A stretch of DNA of 49,799 nt. Source: Sporothrix humicola (taxonomy: Eukaryota; Ascomycota; Sordariomycetes; Ophiostomatales; Ophiostomataceae). The position numbers were made by a program, and so were the translations under genes. The notes beneath the pieces were generated by a model. It was given only the letters and a program-made list of their open reading frames with translations, was not told the DNA's origin and did not search any database. Where the stretch lies: the NCBI GenBank assembly GCA_021396245.1, contig WNYE01000149.1:1-49799 (forward strand), given 5' to 3'. Positions within the stretch are counted from its first letter, which is position 1. Each line of letters starts with the position of its first letter. Below, one piece after another: positions 20,148 to 33,192 of the stretch.

Positions 20148-23100
20148 ATGGCTTCCGTCCAGGCTTCGGCAGCTGCCATGCCGATGGCCAACACGGCACC
20201 GCCCAACGGCATCACGCCGCAACAGGTCCAGGAAGTCTACTCTGTATGTCTCAACGTGTCTTTCCCTTTTCCGTTCCCATGCGCGTCAATCCGCCATCCT
20301 CGATGGACCAAACGTGTCAGAATCCAAAATCGATTCCCATGCTAACTCCCTGCAGCGTTTTAGGCAAATGAAAGAGCAAGGCGTTCCGCAGACCGACCCC
20401 GACTTTATCAAGACGCAGCAGTTCCTGCTCAACGTCCAGCAACAACAAGCCTTCAAGCGCCAGATGCAGCATCAGCGCGACACACAGCAGGCCGCCCAGC
20501 AGGCTGCCGCCGTTGCCGCTAATGGCGCCATCATGAATGGCGGCGCGCCTCACCCGGGCCGGCCAACACCAGGATTCCCAGGCGCCAACCCGGCCATGAA
20601 CCGCAACGCGCCCTCAACACCAGGCGGCGCTCCCACGCCTGGCAGTAATGCTGCCGCTGGTGGCACTCCCGCCCCCGCTGGTCCTGGCGGTGCTGCCGCG
20701 TCGCCCGTGACTGGCCACTTCTCCCAGCAGCAGCTGAGTCTGCTGCGCCATCAGATCCAGGCATTCAAGCACCTGTCTCGAAACGCCGGTGTCCCCATGC
20801 AGACACAGCAGGTCATCTTCGGCCAGCGCGCACGGCGGCAGAATGCGTCTGTTTCTGAAAAGCTGGCTGGTGCGGCTAAGACCCCTGCCACGCCAACCGG
20901 AGCTGCCTCGCGCAAGGGTGCCGCTGCTGCTGCCGCCGCCGCCGCCGCAGGTGGTGCCGACGACAGTGCTAAGCCAGACGTGAACGGCGCCACATCTAGC
21001 TCACAAGAACTGACCGCGCCTGGTCGCAAAGTCAAATCGTTCAAGACGGTCCAGTCGCCCTACGAGTCCGGCGCCGTCCGCAAGACGATCAGCTACTTTG
21101 ACCACGGCCGCCGCATCAACCGCCCCGTCATCCCTGGCATCCTGCCGACTGGTATCGATTTTGACGCCCTACGTACCGAGCGCGAGAAGATTGTCTTCAA
21201 TCGCATGAGCGCGCGCTATGCCGAGCTCAAGTCGCTTCCCAGCAACATCAGCCACTGGGACACGGCCACCAACTCGCTGACCCCCGACGACACCATCAAG
21301 CGCAAGGCCTACATCGAGATGAAGTGCCTCGGCCTCTACTCGCTGCAGCGCGCCCTGCGCGACAAGATCGGCCGCCAGATGATGCACTACGACAACCTGG
21401 CCATGACCACAAACCGCAGCAACTACCGCCGCATGAAGCGCCAGAACGTCCGCGAGGCCCGCATCACCGAGAAGCTCGAGAAGCAGCAGCGCGATGCCCG
21501 CGAGCACCGCGAGAAGAAGCGCCACACCGACTTCCTCGCCGCCGTCACCAAGCACCGCGCCGAGCTCCAGACCAACGCCACGCAGCAGCGCAACAAGATG
21601 CAGAAGCTCGGCCGCATCATGTACACGCAGCACTTCAACATCGAGAAGGAAGAGCAGAAGCGCATCGAGCGTACCGCCAAGCAGCGTCTGCAGGCCCTCA
21701 AGGCCAACGACGAAGAGGCCTACCTCAAGCTGCTCGACCAGGCCAAGGACACCCGTATTACCCACCTGCTGCGCCAGACCGACGGCTTCCTGCACCAGCT
21801 CGCCTCGTCTGTCAAGGCCCAGCAGCGCGAGGCCCACGAGCGCTACGGCGGCGACCCCAACCTGCGCGTCGAAGAGCCCGAGAGCGACTACGACTCTGAG
21901 GACGACGACCGTGCCAAGAAGATCGACTACTATGCCGTGGCGCATCGTGTCCGCGAAGAGGTTACTGAGCAGGCCCACATGCTGGTTGGCGGCAAGCTCA
22001 AGGAGTACCAGATCAAGGGTCTCCAGTGGATGATTTCGTTGTACAACAACAACCTCAACGGTATCCTGGCCGACGAGATGGGTCTCGGCAAGACCATCCA
22101 GACCATCTCTCTCATTTGCTACCTTATCGAGCGCAAGCACCAGCCCGGTCCCTACCTGGTTATTGTCCCTCTCAGTACCCTGACCAACTGGAATCTCGAG
22201 TTCGAAAAGTGGGCGCCCTCGATTGCCCGCATCGTCTACAAGGGCCCGCCCACCACGCGTAAGGCCCAACAGGACAAGATTCGCCAGGGTCGCTTCCAGG
22301 TCCTGCTCACGACGTACGAGTACGTCATCAAGGACCGTCCTCTGCTCAGCAAGATCAAGTGGTTCCACATGATTGTCGACGAAGGTCACCGCATGAAGAA
22401 TAGCAACTCCAAGCTCAGCGCCACCATCTCCCAGTACTACCACACCCGCTTCCGTCTCATTCTGACCGGTACCCCGCTGCAGAACAACCTGGGCGAGCTG
22501 TGGGCCATGCTCAACTTTGTCCTGCCCAACATCTTCAAGTCTGCCACCACCTTCGACGACTGGTTCAACACGCCCTTTGCCAACACAGGCGGCCAGGACC
22601 GCATGGAGCTCAACGAAGAAGAGCAGATTCTCGTCATTCGCCGTCTGCACAAGGTGCTGCAACCCTTCCTGCTGCGTCGTCTCAAGAAGGATGTCGAGAA
22701 GGACCTGCCCGACAAGACCGAAAAGGTCATCAAGTGCAAGTTCTCGGCTCTGCAGGGCCGTCTGTACAAGGAGATGCTGAACAACAACAAGCTCATTGTC
22801 AGCGACGGCAAGGGCGGCAAGACCAACGCCCGTGGTCTCAGCAACATCATCATGCAGCTCCGCAAGCTGTGTAACCACCCGTTCGTCTTTGACGAGATCG
22901 AGACCGTCATGAACCCGCAGAGCATCAGCAACGACCTGCTGTGGCGTACCGCCGGCAAGTTTGAGCTGCTGGAGCGCATCCTGCCCAAGTACAAGGCGAC
23001 TGGCCATCGTGTACTCATGTTCTTCCAGATGACTGCCATCATGGACATTATGGAAGATTTCCTGAGGTCCAAGGGATTCCAGTACCTGCGTCTCGACGGT

Positions 23101-24885
23101 ACCACCAAGGCAGACGAGCGTTCGGACCTGCTGCGCGACTTCAACCATCCCGACTCGCCTTACTTTATGTTCCTGTTGTCCACCCGTGCTGGTGGTCTCG
23201 GTCTGAACTTGCAGACGGCCGACACCGTCATCATCTACGATTCCGATTGGAACCCCCATCAGGATCTGCAGGCCCAGGATCGTGCCCATCGTATCGGCCA
23301 GAAGAACGAGGTGCGCATTCTGCGACTGATCACGTCGTCATCCGTCGAAGAGAAGATTCTCGAGCGTGCGCGCTACAAGCTCGACATGGACGGCAAGGTT
23401 ATCCAGGCCGGTCGGTTCGATCAAAAGTCCTCTGAAACAGACCGTGACGCCATGCTGCGGACATTGCTCGAGTCGGCGGATCTGCAGGAGTCGGGCGACC
23501 AGGAGGAAATGGACGACGAGGAGCTCAACATGATCCTGGCTCGCAACGAGAACGAGCTCGCCACCTTCCAGAAGATGGACGAAGAGCGCTCGCGCGACCC
23601 CGTCTACGGTACCGCGCCCGGCTGCCAGGGCGTGCCCCGCCTCATGGCCGACAACGAACTGCCGGATATCTACCTGGCAGATCCCAACGTCGTCGAAGAG
23701 GAGGTCGAGGTTGTCCTAGGCCGTGGCGCCCGTGAGCGCACCAAGGTCAAATACGACGACGGTCTCACCGAAGAGCAGTGGCTCATGGCCGTCGACGACG
23801 ACGAGGACTCGCCCGAGGCTGCCGCCGCGCGCAAACAGGCCCGCAAGGACAAGCGCGAGGCGAACCGTCTCAAGCGCCTTGCGAATGCCAACCCCATTAC
23901 CGGCTCGGTTGAGAACACACCCGAGGGCAGCCGCGCCAGCTCCGAGGAACCCGAACCAGAACCCGAGCCAGAGCCTGAGACGCCGGTCAAGAAGCGCGGC
24001 CGGAAACCCAGCGCCAAGAACGAGAAGCGCAAGGCCGCCGACGACGGCGAGGACGAACCCGCACACCCGCCGCCAGCCAAGAAGCGTCGTGGCCCTCAAG
24101 GCCGCCCCAAGGCTGTTGCTGGCCAGAGCGCCGATGGCACTGCGAGCCCTGGTGCTGCGTCAAGTCCCAAGGCGTCGATGACCCCGCAATTACGCGGCCG
24201 TCTCCAGGAGAACCTGCGCCGCCTGTATGAGAGCCTGATGACGCTCGAGGTCGACGATCCGGAGCCCGAGGATCCCGAAGATAAGGCCGAGGGCGATAAT
24301 GACGAGGACGACGAGCCTGCCAAGCGTCTCATCATTGGTCCCTTTGTCAAGCTGCCGTCGAAGCGCGACTATGGTGACTACTATGTCATTATTCAGAGGC
24401 CCATCTGCATGAACCAGATCCACGCGCGCATTAAGAAGGGCGAGTACCACAAGCTCACAGACATGCAAGCGGACATCAAGCTGTTGTGCAGCAACTGCCG
24501 CACATACAACGACGACGGCAGTCTTCTCTATGCCGATGCCAACACCATCGAGGTATGTCAATCCCCCCTTGCCAACTCTTTTTTTTTTTCAATTCTTTGA
24601 TCTGCAATACTAACTAAACAGGAATTCTTTGACAAGAAGATCACCGAGACTCTGGCGGCTCACCCCGAGCTTGCAGCGTTGGAGCCTGGCGCAGCATCGA
24701 CAACGGCCTCATCCGAGGCGCCGACGACGACCAACAGCACACCCGCACCGGCTACAACTCCACTGCCCAAGATCAAGCTCGTCTCGAACGGCGTCAGCCT
24801 CAACAAGTCCGCCAGCAGCAACGGCAATGGCGAGTCTACGAATGGCGCCAGCACAGCCAACACCAAGGTTGAAGCGGACGAATAG
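20148..24885 (+). CDS. snf2: SWI/SNF-RSC catalytic ATPase, Snf2/Sth1 (Brahma) type
   Basis: Exons 20148-20243, 20356-24552 and 24622-24885 (introns 112 and 69 nt, phase 0) give 1518 aa. Domains in order: QLQ near 151-187 (QQQLSLLRHQIQAFKHLSR); HSA near 400-450; Snf2 helicase from about 586 with the P-loop DEMGLGKT near 604 and DEGH near 706; helicase C from about 900 with QAQDRAHRIGQ near 1004; an AT-hook-like KKRGRKPSAK; and a C-terminal bromodomain near 1310-1440 (YVIIQRPICM, CRTYND) split by the last intron. This is the nucleosome-remodelling motor of SWI/SNF or RSC in the nucleus. Snf2 and Sth1 cannot be told apart by eye. The N-terminus has Ala- and Gln-rich runs. The first exon encodes 32 aa. 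Confidence 0.95.
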
Positions 24886-25739
24886 TATATAGTCCGACCG
24901 CCAAACCTCAAAATAATCCTCAAACCCAAAGCAACAAAAAAACTTTAAACAATTCCCCCAAGACCATGTTTTTACTAGCGGCGTTCTATATTTCCTTTTT
25001 CAAAGATGTATTTTTCTGTATTCCACAAAGAAAGGGACGGTTTTCAAACTCTACACGCGAGGACGGATATTGCTTTTTGTCTCTTGCCTTTTCGTTCGTC
25101 CTTTTTCTTCTTTTTTTCTATCTGTCGTCTCTCTTGAGACATAGGGAATAGGGTTTTTTGAGGTGGATCAGATTGTCAACTTAACAACCTGCTACTCATT
25201 CCCTGGATAATGGCTGGAAAGGAGTGTGTTCTCCTCTGTTATGAGGACGGGGTTTTCCTTTTTCTTGCGTCGCTTTTATTCATTTTCATTTGCATGTCTG
25301 CTTTTTGTATTTCTTTTTTGTCGCACTACATCCATTATTCTCATCTTATGTTTTACAAAATATTACCTTTTTAGCACTTACACCAAGCCCTCTACTAGTA
25401 TTTCTTTGTAAGCCTTTGTTTACCATTCGGTGTAAGTTGTCATTGATTCGATCGAATTAATTGATTGGATAAAGTAGCTGTAAGTCAAACTGTTGTCATT
25501 CATGGCTTGTCTGTTGGTGTACTTGGCCTTTGTCATCTTCAGTCCTGTTTTATAAAGAAACAATTACAGTCTCAAAGAATACAGCAAGAAAGAGGCCACT
25601 ATGAGGTCAAATGGTAATAAATTACGGCAGCTCCCGTGGGTGGTTTTCAATGTCGTGTCACCCAGCGAGAATTCTAGCTTAGTTTGGTTGGCCTATATGA
25701 ACCTTAGTTAGCTCCGATTTCCTCCAACAAATAACGAAC
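24886..25739. other. intergenic, SNF2 3' region to tRNA
   Basis: T-rich SNF2 3' UTR and spacer. No protein gene; short hydrophobic open frames reflect poly-T tracts only. Confidence 0.5.
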
Positions 25740-25834
25740 GGTTCCGTGGTCTAGTTGGTTACGACGTCTGCTTCACAGCAAAGCGATTACTTGCGAATCG
25801 CAGAAGGTCCTGGGTTCGATCCCCAGCGGAGCCA
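25740..25834 (+). tRNA. tRNA-Val(CAC) with 21-nt intron
   Basis: The acceptor arms GGTTCCG (25740-25746) and CGGAGCC (25827-25833) pair fully with one G-U, followed by discriminator A. A box TGGTCTAGTTGG is at 25747-25758 and B box GGTTCGATCCC at 25813-25823. The anticodon stem TCTGC/GCAGA encloses loop TTCACAC with anticodon CAC at 25774-25776. A 21-nt intron (25778-25798) interrupts the loop one base 3' of the anticodon, the canonical position, leaving a 74-nt tRNA. T runs at 25838-25842 and 25845-25851 terminate RNA polymerase III. Confidence 0.93.
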
Positions 25835-25837
25835 TTC

Positions 25838-25851
25838 TTTTTGCTTTTTTT
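25838..25851 (+). terminator. Pol III T-run terminator
   Basis: TTTTTGC followed by TTTTTTT directly after the tRNA 3' end. Confidence 0.75.
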
Positions 25852-25929
25852 GTCAAGTCACCCAGACTCTCCATTCGAATACTGTTAGTTTTTTGTCACT
25901 CTCATTGGAATTAAGAATATAGTTTCTTT

Positions 25930-26005
<76 letters not shown>

Positions 26006-26007
26006 TT
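25930..26007. repeat. (CTTT)n microsatellite
   Basis: About 19 nearly perfect CTTT units downstream of the tRNA; polypurine on the minus strand. Length likely varies between strains. Confidence 0.95.
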
Positions 26008-26472
26008 CAATTAAAACTCTTTTTTCATCTTCTCAACTCTCCCTTCTTGGACATCACAATTTAATTAATATCTCTGCGTATCATCATAGTTCAAAATTCC
26101 CTGCGACAATTATATAAGAAGAACTGGCATCTATAGATATATGCGTACAGTAATAAAAAGCAAGGTCATGAAAATGGCAGCTAAATGCCAGGCAGCACAA
26201 CAGAAGCAGGTGCTTTTTCTCTAAGTTGCATGGCCCCGTTTTGTTTTCTATATCTCTAATTTTCTGAAAACATTGCCGCAATGAAGAAGAAAATCCAAAA
26301 ACGTGAAAGTAAGCGTAGCAAAACGACAAGACGTAAATATAGACAGGAAGGGTTTTTTGTCTTTTGGTTGGCGCAATCAAAAGCAAAACAAAATTAAATC
26401 GTCTCTTTTTTTGTGTGGTGGCACAATCTCGGGCACCTCTTCGGAGACGAAGGGCAGTCGTATCGACAACAT
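26008..26472. other. intergenic, tRNA/microsatellite to ade4 3' end
   Basis: No gene seen. It probably contains the ade4 3' UTR, transcribed toward lower coordinates. Confidence 0.5.
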
Positions 26473-28612
26473 TTAGGGCCGGCCTGAATTGTTGTTGTAG
26501 AGGCTGTGATTGTTAGTGAATATGTTCCATGTTTTTATCATCTTCGGCACATTATATCGCCACGTACCTGATATCTTCCCGATAGTCGGAACCGTCCTCG
26601 ATCTCCTGGTGCCGGACACCGTTGACCGGGCCACTGCTGGCAACCAGGAAAGCCCCCTCGCCGTTTGTGGTGACAGAGCCAGCAGCCGGCTTTTTGCTGG
26701 TGCGGTGCAGAATGTTGAGGCGCTCAAAGTACCGGTCGGGGACAGGCGTCTTGTAGTTGCCGCAGAAGACACCAACCTCAAAGTCGGTAACCTTGCTTGT
26801 GCTGTCGACGGCGTCCATGCAGGCCGCCTTGAGGTCCTCAAGGGTCTGGAACACGAGGGCGTCGCACTGGATCAGGTCGGTCATGTCCTGCAGCGTGCGG
26901 CCATGTGCGAGCAGCTGAGCCGGGTCGGCCAAGTCGATACCGTGGACGTGGGGGTGGGTGATCTCAGGGCTGCACGACACGAGCACAATGCGCTTGGCCT
27001 CGCACTCCTTGACCATCTGGACAATCTCGCGCGAGGTGGTGCCGCGTACAATACTGTCGTCAACCAGGCATACGACCTTGTCCTTGAACTCGGAGGCGAT
27101 GGGCGACAGCTTGCGGCGCACGCTCTTTTGCCGCGCCTTTTGGCCAGGCAGGATAAATGTGCGGTAGACGTAGCGGTTCTTGACGAAACCGTTGGAGAAG
27201 GGCTTGGACAGCGCCTCGGCCAGCGTGGCGGCAGCCGTGTTGCTTGTCTCGGGGATGGGGATGACGACGTCAATGTCCTTGATGACGTCCTCGCTCAGGA
27301 CCTGGCGCATGCGCTGGGCCAGCTTGAGGCCCATGTTCTGGCGACTGCGGTGGACGGAGATGCCGTCAATGCAGCTGTCGGCACGGGCAAGGTAGAGGTA
27401 CTCGAAGAGGTCGGGCGTGTATGACTTGGGTGCAACGATCTGCGAGAAGCGGGGGGCCTCGCCCTTCTTGATGAAGACGGCCTGGCCGGGGGCAATGTCG
27501 ACAATGTTCTTGAAACCGAGTTGGACGAGAGCGATCGACTCGGAGGCGAGGAAGTAGTCGGTGGCACCCTCGATGGTCTCTGATGGGCGGGAGCCCATGC
27601 ACAGGGGACGGATGCCGTTCTGGTCACGGAAACCCAGAATGCCGAAGCCGGCAAGCATGGCGGTGCAGGCGAAGGCGCCAATGCAGCGGGCGTACACCTC
27701 ACGGAGGGCAGAGAAGACATCGTCGACGTTAGCACGTGCCTTGCCGAGCTCGCCAAGGGCGTGTGCGAAGATGTTGAGCCTGTTTATGTTAGACGAAAGG
27801 AACGATATAGAAATAATGCATTGCCATGAAAAAAAGCAAATATATATATATAATATATATGCAAAAAGGAAGAAACAAAAGTATACACGGGCCAACATAC
27901 AGAAGCTCAGAGTCGGAGTCGGTGTTGACGTGGCGGCGGGCCTCGTAGTCGAGGAAGGTGACGAGGTCGGGGGTGTTGACGAGGTTGCCGTTGACGCTCA
28001 TGGACAGACCGTAGGGGGAGTTGACAAAGAAAGGCTGAGCCTCGGCGCTGTTTGAGAGATATAAATGTCAGTGATGTCATTCAACATCATATTATCCAAA
28101 GCGGTGAGAACATACGCAGAGGTAGTGCCGGCTGTCGGGTAGCGGACATGCGAGATGCCCATGAAGCCGGGAAGAGCAGCAGTCGAGACGCGTCTGCCCT
28201 CGTCAAAGACCTTGCTGGCCATGCCGAGGCCCTTGCACTGGGACACACGGCCGCCCTGGCACACGGCGATACCGGCAGCATCTTGGCCACGCTGTTTATG
28301 TCAGCATCTCGGGATTTGATAACGATGTCACGCTGACGATATAAATCGAGCCAGGAGAACAAAACAGAGAAAAAGAAAAAGAAAAGAAAAATATTAGGGT
28401 CGTCGTCGGGGACTAACATGTTGCAGGTAGAAGAGCGACTCGTGGAGTTCGGCCGCCGCCGTATCGGCGTTGGAATCACCAAGCTGTAAGAGTCACAGTC
28501 AGTACGCGGTCTAGACATATCCTCAATTTGTAAAAAGCATTTTGTTATGCATCCCCGCAGCGTGGGGAAATTCGTGTAAGTGACGTACAAGGATGGCGGA
28601 AACACCACACAT
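26473..28612 (-). CDS. ade4: amidophosphoribosyltransferase (glutamine PRPP amidotransferase)
   Basis: Six exons on the minus strand: 28612-28589, 28483-28418, 28291-28116, 28047-27901, 27779-26568 and 26503-26473, giving 551 aa; all phases agree. The protein begins MCGV, so Cys2 is the N-terminal nucleophile of the PurF-type glutaminase. LQHRGQDAAGIAV, ISHVRYPTAG, NGNLVNT and NTDSDSELLLNIF follow. The phosphoribosyltransferase half has VVCLVDDSIVRGTTS, the PRPP-binding loop. It catalyses the first committed step of de novo purine synthesis in the cytosol. Exon 1 encodes only 8 residues and the last exon only ten codons ending DISLYNNNSGRP, like the conserved yeast tail. Retaining the last intron would instead end the protein at 26552. 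A TGACTC word, a Gcn4/Cpc1 core, lies in intron 1 (28490-28495). Confidence 0.95.
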
Positions 28613-30718
28613 TGTGTCTGTGTTGTCTGGGGGGTTCGATCTGAGATCTGGTGGGAGGATGGATCGAGATCAAGGAGGGACACGGCCTGCCGACGTTGAG
28701 ATGGCGGGTCGAAAGAAATCGAGTCGAAATCGAAGGAAAAGGAAAAAAAGAAAAGTCGTCGAGTAAACAGGCGTCGACGACAGAGGTTTGGCGGACACGG
28801 GCGGTTCTTGCAAATGGCGATTCTGTGGTCACTGGAGGGAGACACAGAATTGCAGCAGACGCAGAGTTCGAATGGGTTGGCGGTGCATCGACAGAGCAAA
28901 AACAAGAAAAGAAGACCAAGACCCAAAGACCAAAAAAAAGTTCAGGGACGTTAGATGCGGGCACGGGTATTGGGGGCGCTCCGATCTAGCAGGAGCGCAA
29001 AAGCCGCCCCTCACTCTTGCCTCACCTGCCAATAAAAGGCCACCAGAATGCGAAATTGGGAATTCGCCCTCGCGCTGCTAGAAAATTTTCCGCGGGGCAG
29101 CAGGCGCAATCGGCTACTTCGGGCCGGCAAATGATCCGCCAGCGCATTATTACCGCCAAATTGTCTCTGTAGACGCCGTTCTAGAAGGGCAATTGATAAA
29201 TTGATAGTGCACAACGGCCCCTAGCACGGCTCCTTCCTCTTTCCCTCAATTCGTCGTGTCAACGCGCACAGCGTGTCGGGGAAGGAGCGCCCGATGCGCG
29301 ATGCAGAAATGCAAGCGGCGACATGCTGTAAATGTCTCGAAAAGGAAATCCTTGTCGAATGGCAGAAACCCATCTGGCAGGAGGCAAGTGGGGCTTGTTC
29401 CACTTTATTTGTACCACCTACCCCAGCTGGGGGGCGTCGCTGCCAAATTCAGCTCCCGCCTGTTCAGGCATGTGGACTGCAGATTACGTGCTGCTGCTGG
29501 GCGCAAGCGATAAGAACGTGTTGAGGTGCAGGTGCATACGAGGTTTGGAGGTGGAGGTGTGAGGTGTGGTGCGAGGTGTACCTGTGCATTGGTGCATTGG
29601 AAAGTTGGTTGTTGGCTTACACATGTGGCCTTGCTCAGCCTCGCCGTGGGTTTGGAGGAGAAGCCTTGCTGTGGTAGCGCATAATGGAAATCGCATATGC
29701 TGTACGTCGTAATCATACTGCCCGAATTAAGATGCAAGGAACGCACGAACAAGCGCGCCATATCCTGGACAGATCCTTGGTTTGGTCGAGCTCGGGCAGC
29801 AAAAAGGAGATGAGCATAATGCTGGCGGTTGCTGGTCATAGTAATACGCCGGAGCACATAAGAAACAAACAACAAGAAACGAAAACAACAGCATCCGTGT
29901 TAACAAAACAAAGCGAGACAATACAGCACAAAATATATCTTACATGTACAATATTGCGTGGGTAATGCTTTACGCTTGTCAACTGCTCCTTCTTCCAACG
30001 TTTGACTGCCTTCAGTCCAAGAGCAGAAAGGGTATCCACTTTTATCCTTCATCTGATTGACGCACTCCTCTCGCACAAACAGCGCCATGCATCAGGGAAC
30101 GGTCGGACTTAGCGCCAGTCAACACACGCTACAGCCCCCATACGAGAGCTGTTGCTAGCGGTTGCTGGGCCCTGGAAGCTGGAATCAAACGCACCCAACG
30201 TAGAAGGAGAGAAGGGGTTTCCGGGCGCTCCTGCCCGCGGCGGGGCTTTGCTCCTTTCCTGCCCTGCCCATCCTTCTTGCTGCTGCTATTATTGCTCCTC
30301 CCTTTGCTCTCCCTGTGCTCCTGCCTCCTTCCGTCTACGCCAGCTGGTCGTATCGTCTCTGTACTTTGTTCTCCGTAATGCTGTTGCTGTTCTCTCCTTC
30401 CTCGCCAATCCCAATTGTCTCCTTCCCCCTTCTACCCCTCGTCATCCGCCTTCTCCTATTCTGCATCCACGACGATATCTCTCCTCCCTCGTTCTCTTTC
30501 TCCCCCACAACTCCGTCTTTTTCCTCAAGGCCCCTATTCTCGCCTCATCCGACCGCTCCCCGAGCTCGCTTCTCCCTATCCACACCGACCGCCAGCCTCC
30601 AGTGTGCCCTCGTGCCTCGAACCTATCTTGCCGCCCACATCCGCCTTTTCGGCACTTTCTTTCTCGATTCCCCTGATTTCAATCGCATTTCAACGGCATC
30701 TCGACAACCTCATTCCAA
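28613..30718. other. intergenic, divergent ade4 / coronin promoters
   Basis: 2.1 kb without a supportable gene. Open frames up to about 155 codons occur but are low-complexity, without domains or splice logic. A GGTG-rich imperfect minisatellite lies at 29523-29600. From about 30240 the plus strand is C/T-rich, the coronin leader. Confidence 0.5.
29523..29600. repeat. GAGGTG-rich imperfect minisatellite
   Basis: Repeated GAGGTG, GGTGCA and GGTGCATTGG words with irregular spacing. No coding sense is visible. Confidence 0.6.
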
Positions 30719-33192
30719 ATGGCTGGGCGGTTTGTGCGCGCATCCAAGTACCGTACGTCACCACTACAAGCGAAGGGGACATGAAGCAGGGCCGCTACTT
30801 CCATCTCCATCTCCTGCTTCTCCAACAGCTTCTCCTCTTCTCGCCTCTCGACCCTGCGTTAGCGCAGTGAGGCAGATCCTCGTTTTGATTTCGACATTTT
30901 GTTTTGCATTTACTGACATTTTGGGTTTTCTTTCTTCCCAACAGGCCACGTTTTTGGCAAGCCGACTCGCAAAGAGTTTTGCTACGACAACCTCCACATC
31001 AGCCGCAATGCCTGGGACACGAACTTGGTGAAGGTGCGTTTGGACAAATAAGAGAGAAGAAAAGGAGGATATGGGCAAAGAAAGGGACTGCAGGCTGCAA
31101 GCTACAGGCTCCAAAAAGGCAGCCTTGGGCGCAGGTCGGGCGCAATGCGCTGGTGCTGACGGCTGACGCGGACGCCGGCCGTGTCCTGAAACGCCGCACA
31201 TACACACACTGCACCCATTTTGAGCTATTGCAAGCTAACCTGCAACCACAATTTCAGGCCAACCCCGAGTACCTCTCGGTCAATTGGGAGTCGAGCGGCG
31301 GCGGCGCATTCGCCGTCATCCCCGTCAACGAGCGCGGCAAGATCCCCGACCAGGTTCCCCTTTTCCGCGGCCACACCGCCGCTGTTCTCGACACCGACTG
31401 GCACCCCTTTAACGACCGCATTATCGCCTCTGCCTCAGACGATGCTCGTGTTTTCGTGTGGCAGGTCCCCGAGAACTTTACTCTGCACACCGACGCTGAG
31501 GAGATTGTCGATGTTGCGCCCGTCAGCAAGCTCCAGGGCCACTCGAGGTAGGTCGAAAAGAAAAGTTGCTGGGGCGTTCAGGTTCAGACGGAAATACGCA
31601 ATACTAACACAACCCAGAAAAGTCGGACAGGTCCTCTTCAACCCCGCTGCCGAGAACATCCTGGCCTCCGCCTCCGGTGATCTGACGATCAAGCTCTGGG
31701 ATATCACCACTGGCCAGTCTGCCCTCGCCCTGAAGCAGGCCGACATCGTCCAGAGTCTGTCGTGGAATCCCAGCGGCTCTTTGCTCGTCACCACCTCGCG
31801 CGACAAGCGCATCCGCGTCTGGGATGTGCGCCAGGAGACTCCCGTCCACGACTTCCCCGGCCACCCCGGTGCCAAGAACAGCCGTGTCGTCTGGCTCGGC
31901 GACCACAACCGTTTTGCCACCACCGGTTTCTCGCGCATGAGCGAGCGCCAGCTGGCTCTGTGGGAGCCCGGTCAAAGCGATCCTATCGGCGGCTTCAGCA
32001 CTCTCGACTCCATCTCTGGTGTCCTGATGCCTTTCTGGGGTGGGTTATAAGTGCTTCTTGACGTGTTTTCATACCCAGTACTAACATTCTTCAGACGAGG
32101 GCTCGAGCTGCCTGTACTTGGCCGGTAAGGGTGACGGCAACATCCGCTACTACGAATACGAGAACGACAAGTTCGAGTTCCTCTCGGAATACAAGTCGGC
32201 CGACCCCCAGCGTGGTCTCGCCTTTGTCCCGAGACGCGGCGTCAACGTACGTAAACACATCCGTTTCACATAGCTTTCTCTGCTTTTCCTTACTAACACC
32301 CCTATAGGTCCACGAGAACGAGATTATGCGCGCCTACAAGACCGTCAACGACTCCTACATCGAGCCCATCTCCTTCACCGTGCCCCGCCGTGCCGAGACC
32401 TTCCAGTCCGACATCTACCCGCCCGCCGTTGGCCTTAAGCCGGCCGTCTCCAGCAAGGAGTGGCTGTCGGGCAAGACCGGCGTCCCCGCCAAGATCGATC
32501 TCGAGAGCGTCTACGACGGCAACGCACCTGTTGAGGTTCCCTCCGACTACAAGCCGCCTGCCACGACCACCGCATCGGCCCCCGCACCCGCCCCTGCATC
32601 GCCCGTTAAGGCTGCGCCGAAGAAGGAGCCTGAGCCGGCCCCTGCACCCGTTCGCTCCGGCCCGCCCCCGAGCATAAACGACCAGAAGCAGTCCATCTCG
32701 TCCATGGCCAACAAGTTCCAGGACGACGAGGAGGAGAGCAGCGACGACGATGATGCCGAGTCCACCAGCTTCGAGGAGACGGGCCGCCCGCAGCCACGAA
32801 ACATTGCTGTGGCTGCTGCAGCACCGGCCTCGGCCGCCAAGTCGCCCGTCTCGCCGTACAAGCCCCCACAGGCCGCTTCGCAGGTTACATCGCCACCGCC
32901 ACCGGCCGCCGCTGCTTCGGCCGTAGCCTCCAAGGCCTCGACCCCGGCTGCCAGCCGTACATCCACATTCTCGCCGGCTGCTGCGGCGACTTCTTCGAGT
33001 GCCAACGTCAATGGAAGCAGCGACATTGCTGATGCGCTGGCCAAGCTGACGACACTGGTGCAGGAACAGAACAGCAAGATTGACAGCCTTACGAGCGAGG
33101 TGGAGGGCCTGAAGAAGCGGCTGCTGCTGTCATCGGAGCAGAGTGAGCGGATCCGGCAGCTGGAGTTGGAGCTGGAAGAGGCGCGGTCGTGA
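30719..33192 (+). CDS. crn1: coronin, actin-binding WD40 protein
   Basis: Six exons, 30719-30752, 30945-31033, 31258-31547, 31618-32039, 32095-32246 and 32308-33192, give 623 aa with consistent phases. The N-terminus GRFVRASKYRHVFGK and DNLHISRNAWDTNLVKANP is the coronin signature. WD repeats follow (LFRGHTAAVLDTDWHP, ILASASGDLTIKLWD, LVTTSRDKRIRVWD). A Pro/Ala/Ser-rich linker with an acidic patch, about 400-570, leads to a C-terminal coiled coil near 585-623 (QNSKIDSLTSEVEGLKKRL). Coronin bundles actin and tunes Arp2/3 at cortical patches and hyphal tips; the linker and coiled coil match yeast Crn1 architecture and length. The introns cluster at the 5' end, with the first after 34 nt. Confidence 0.95.

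Noticed and set aside
21169..23289. Long antisense open frame (about 700 codons) opposite the SNF2 gene
   Set aside because: A shadow of strong GC-ending codon bias on the coding strand: Leu/Val-rich peptide without a domain. Similar antisense shadows occur opposite the WDR70-like, transporter and pus7 genes.
29405..29875. Minus-strand open frame of 156 codons between ade4 and coronin
   Set aside because: Lies over a GGTG minisatellite, low-complexity peptide, no domain or conserved motif, non-optimal start.
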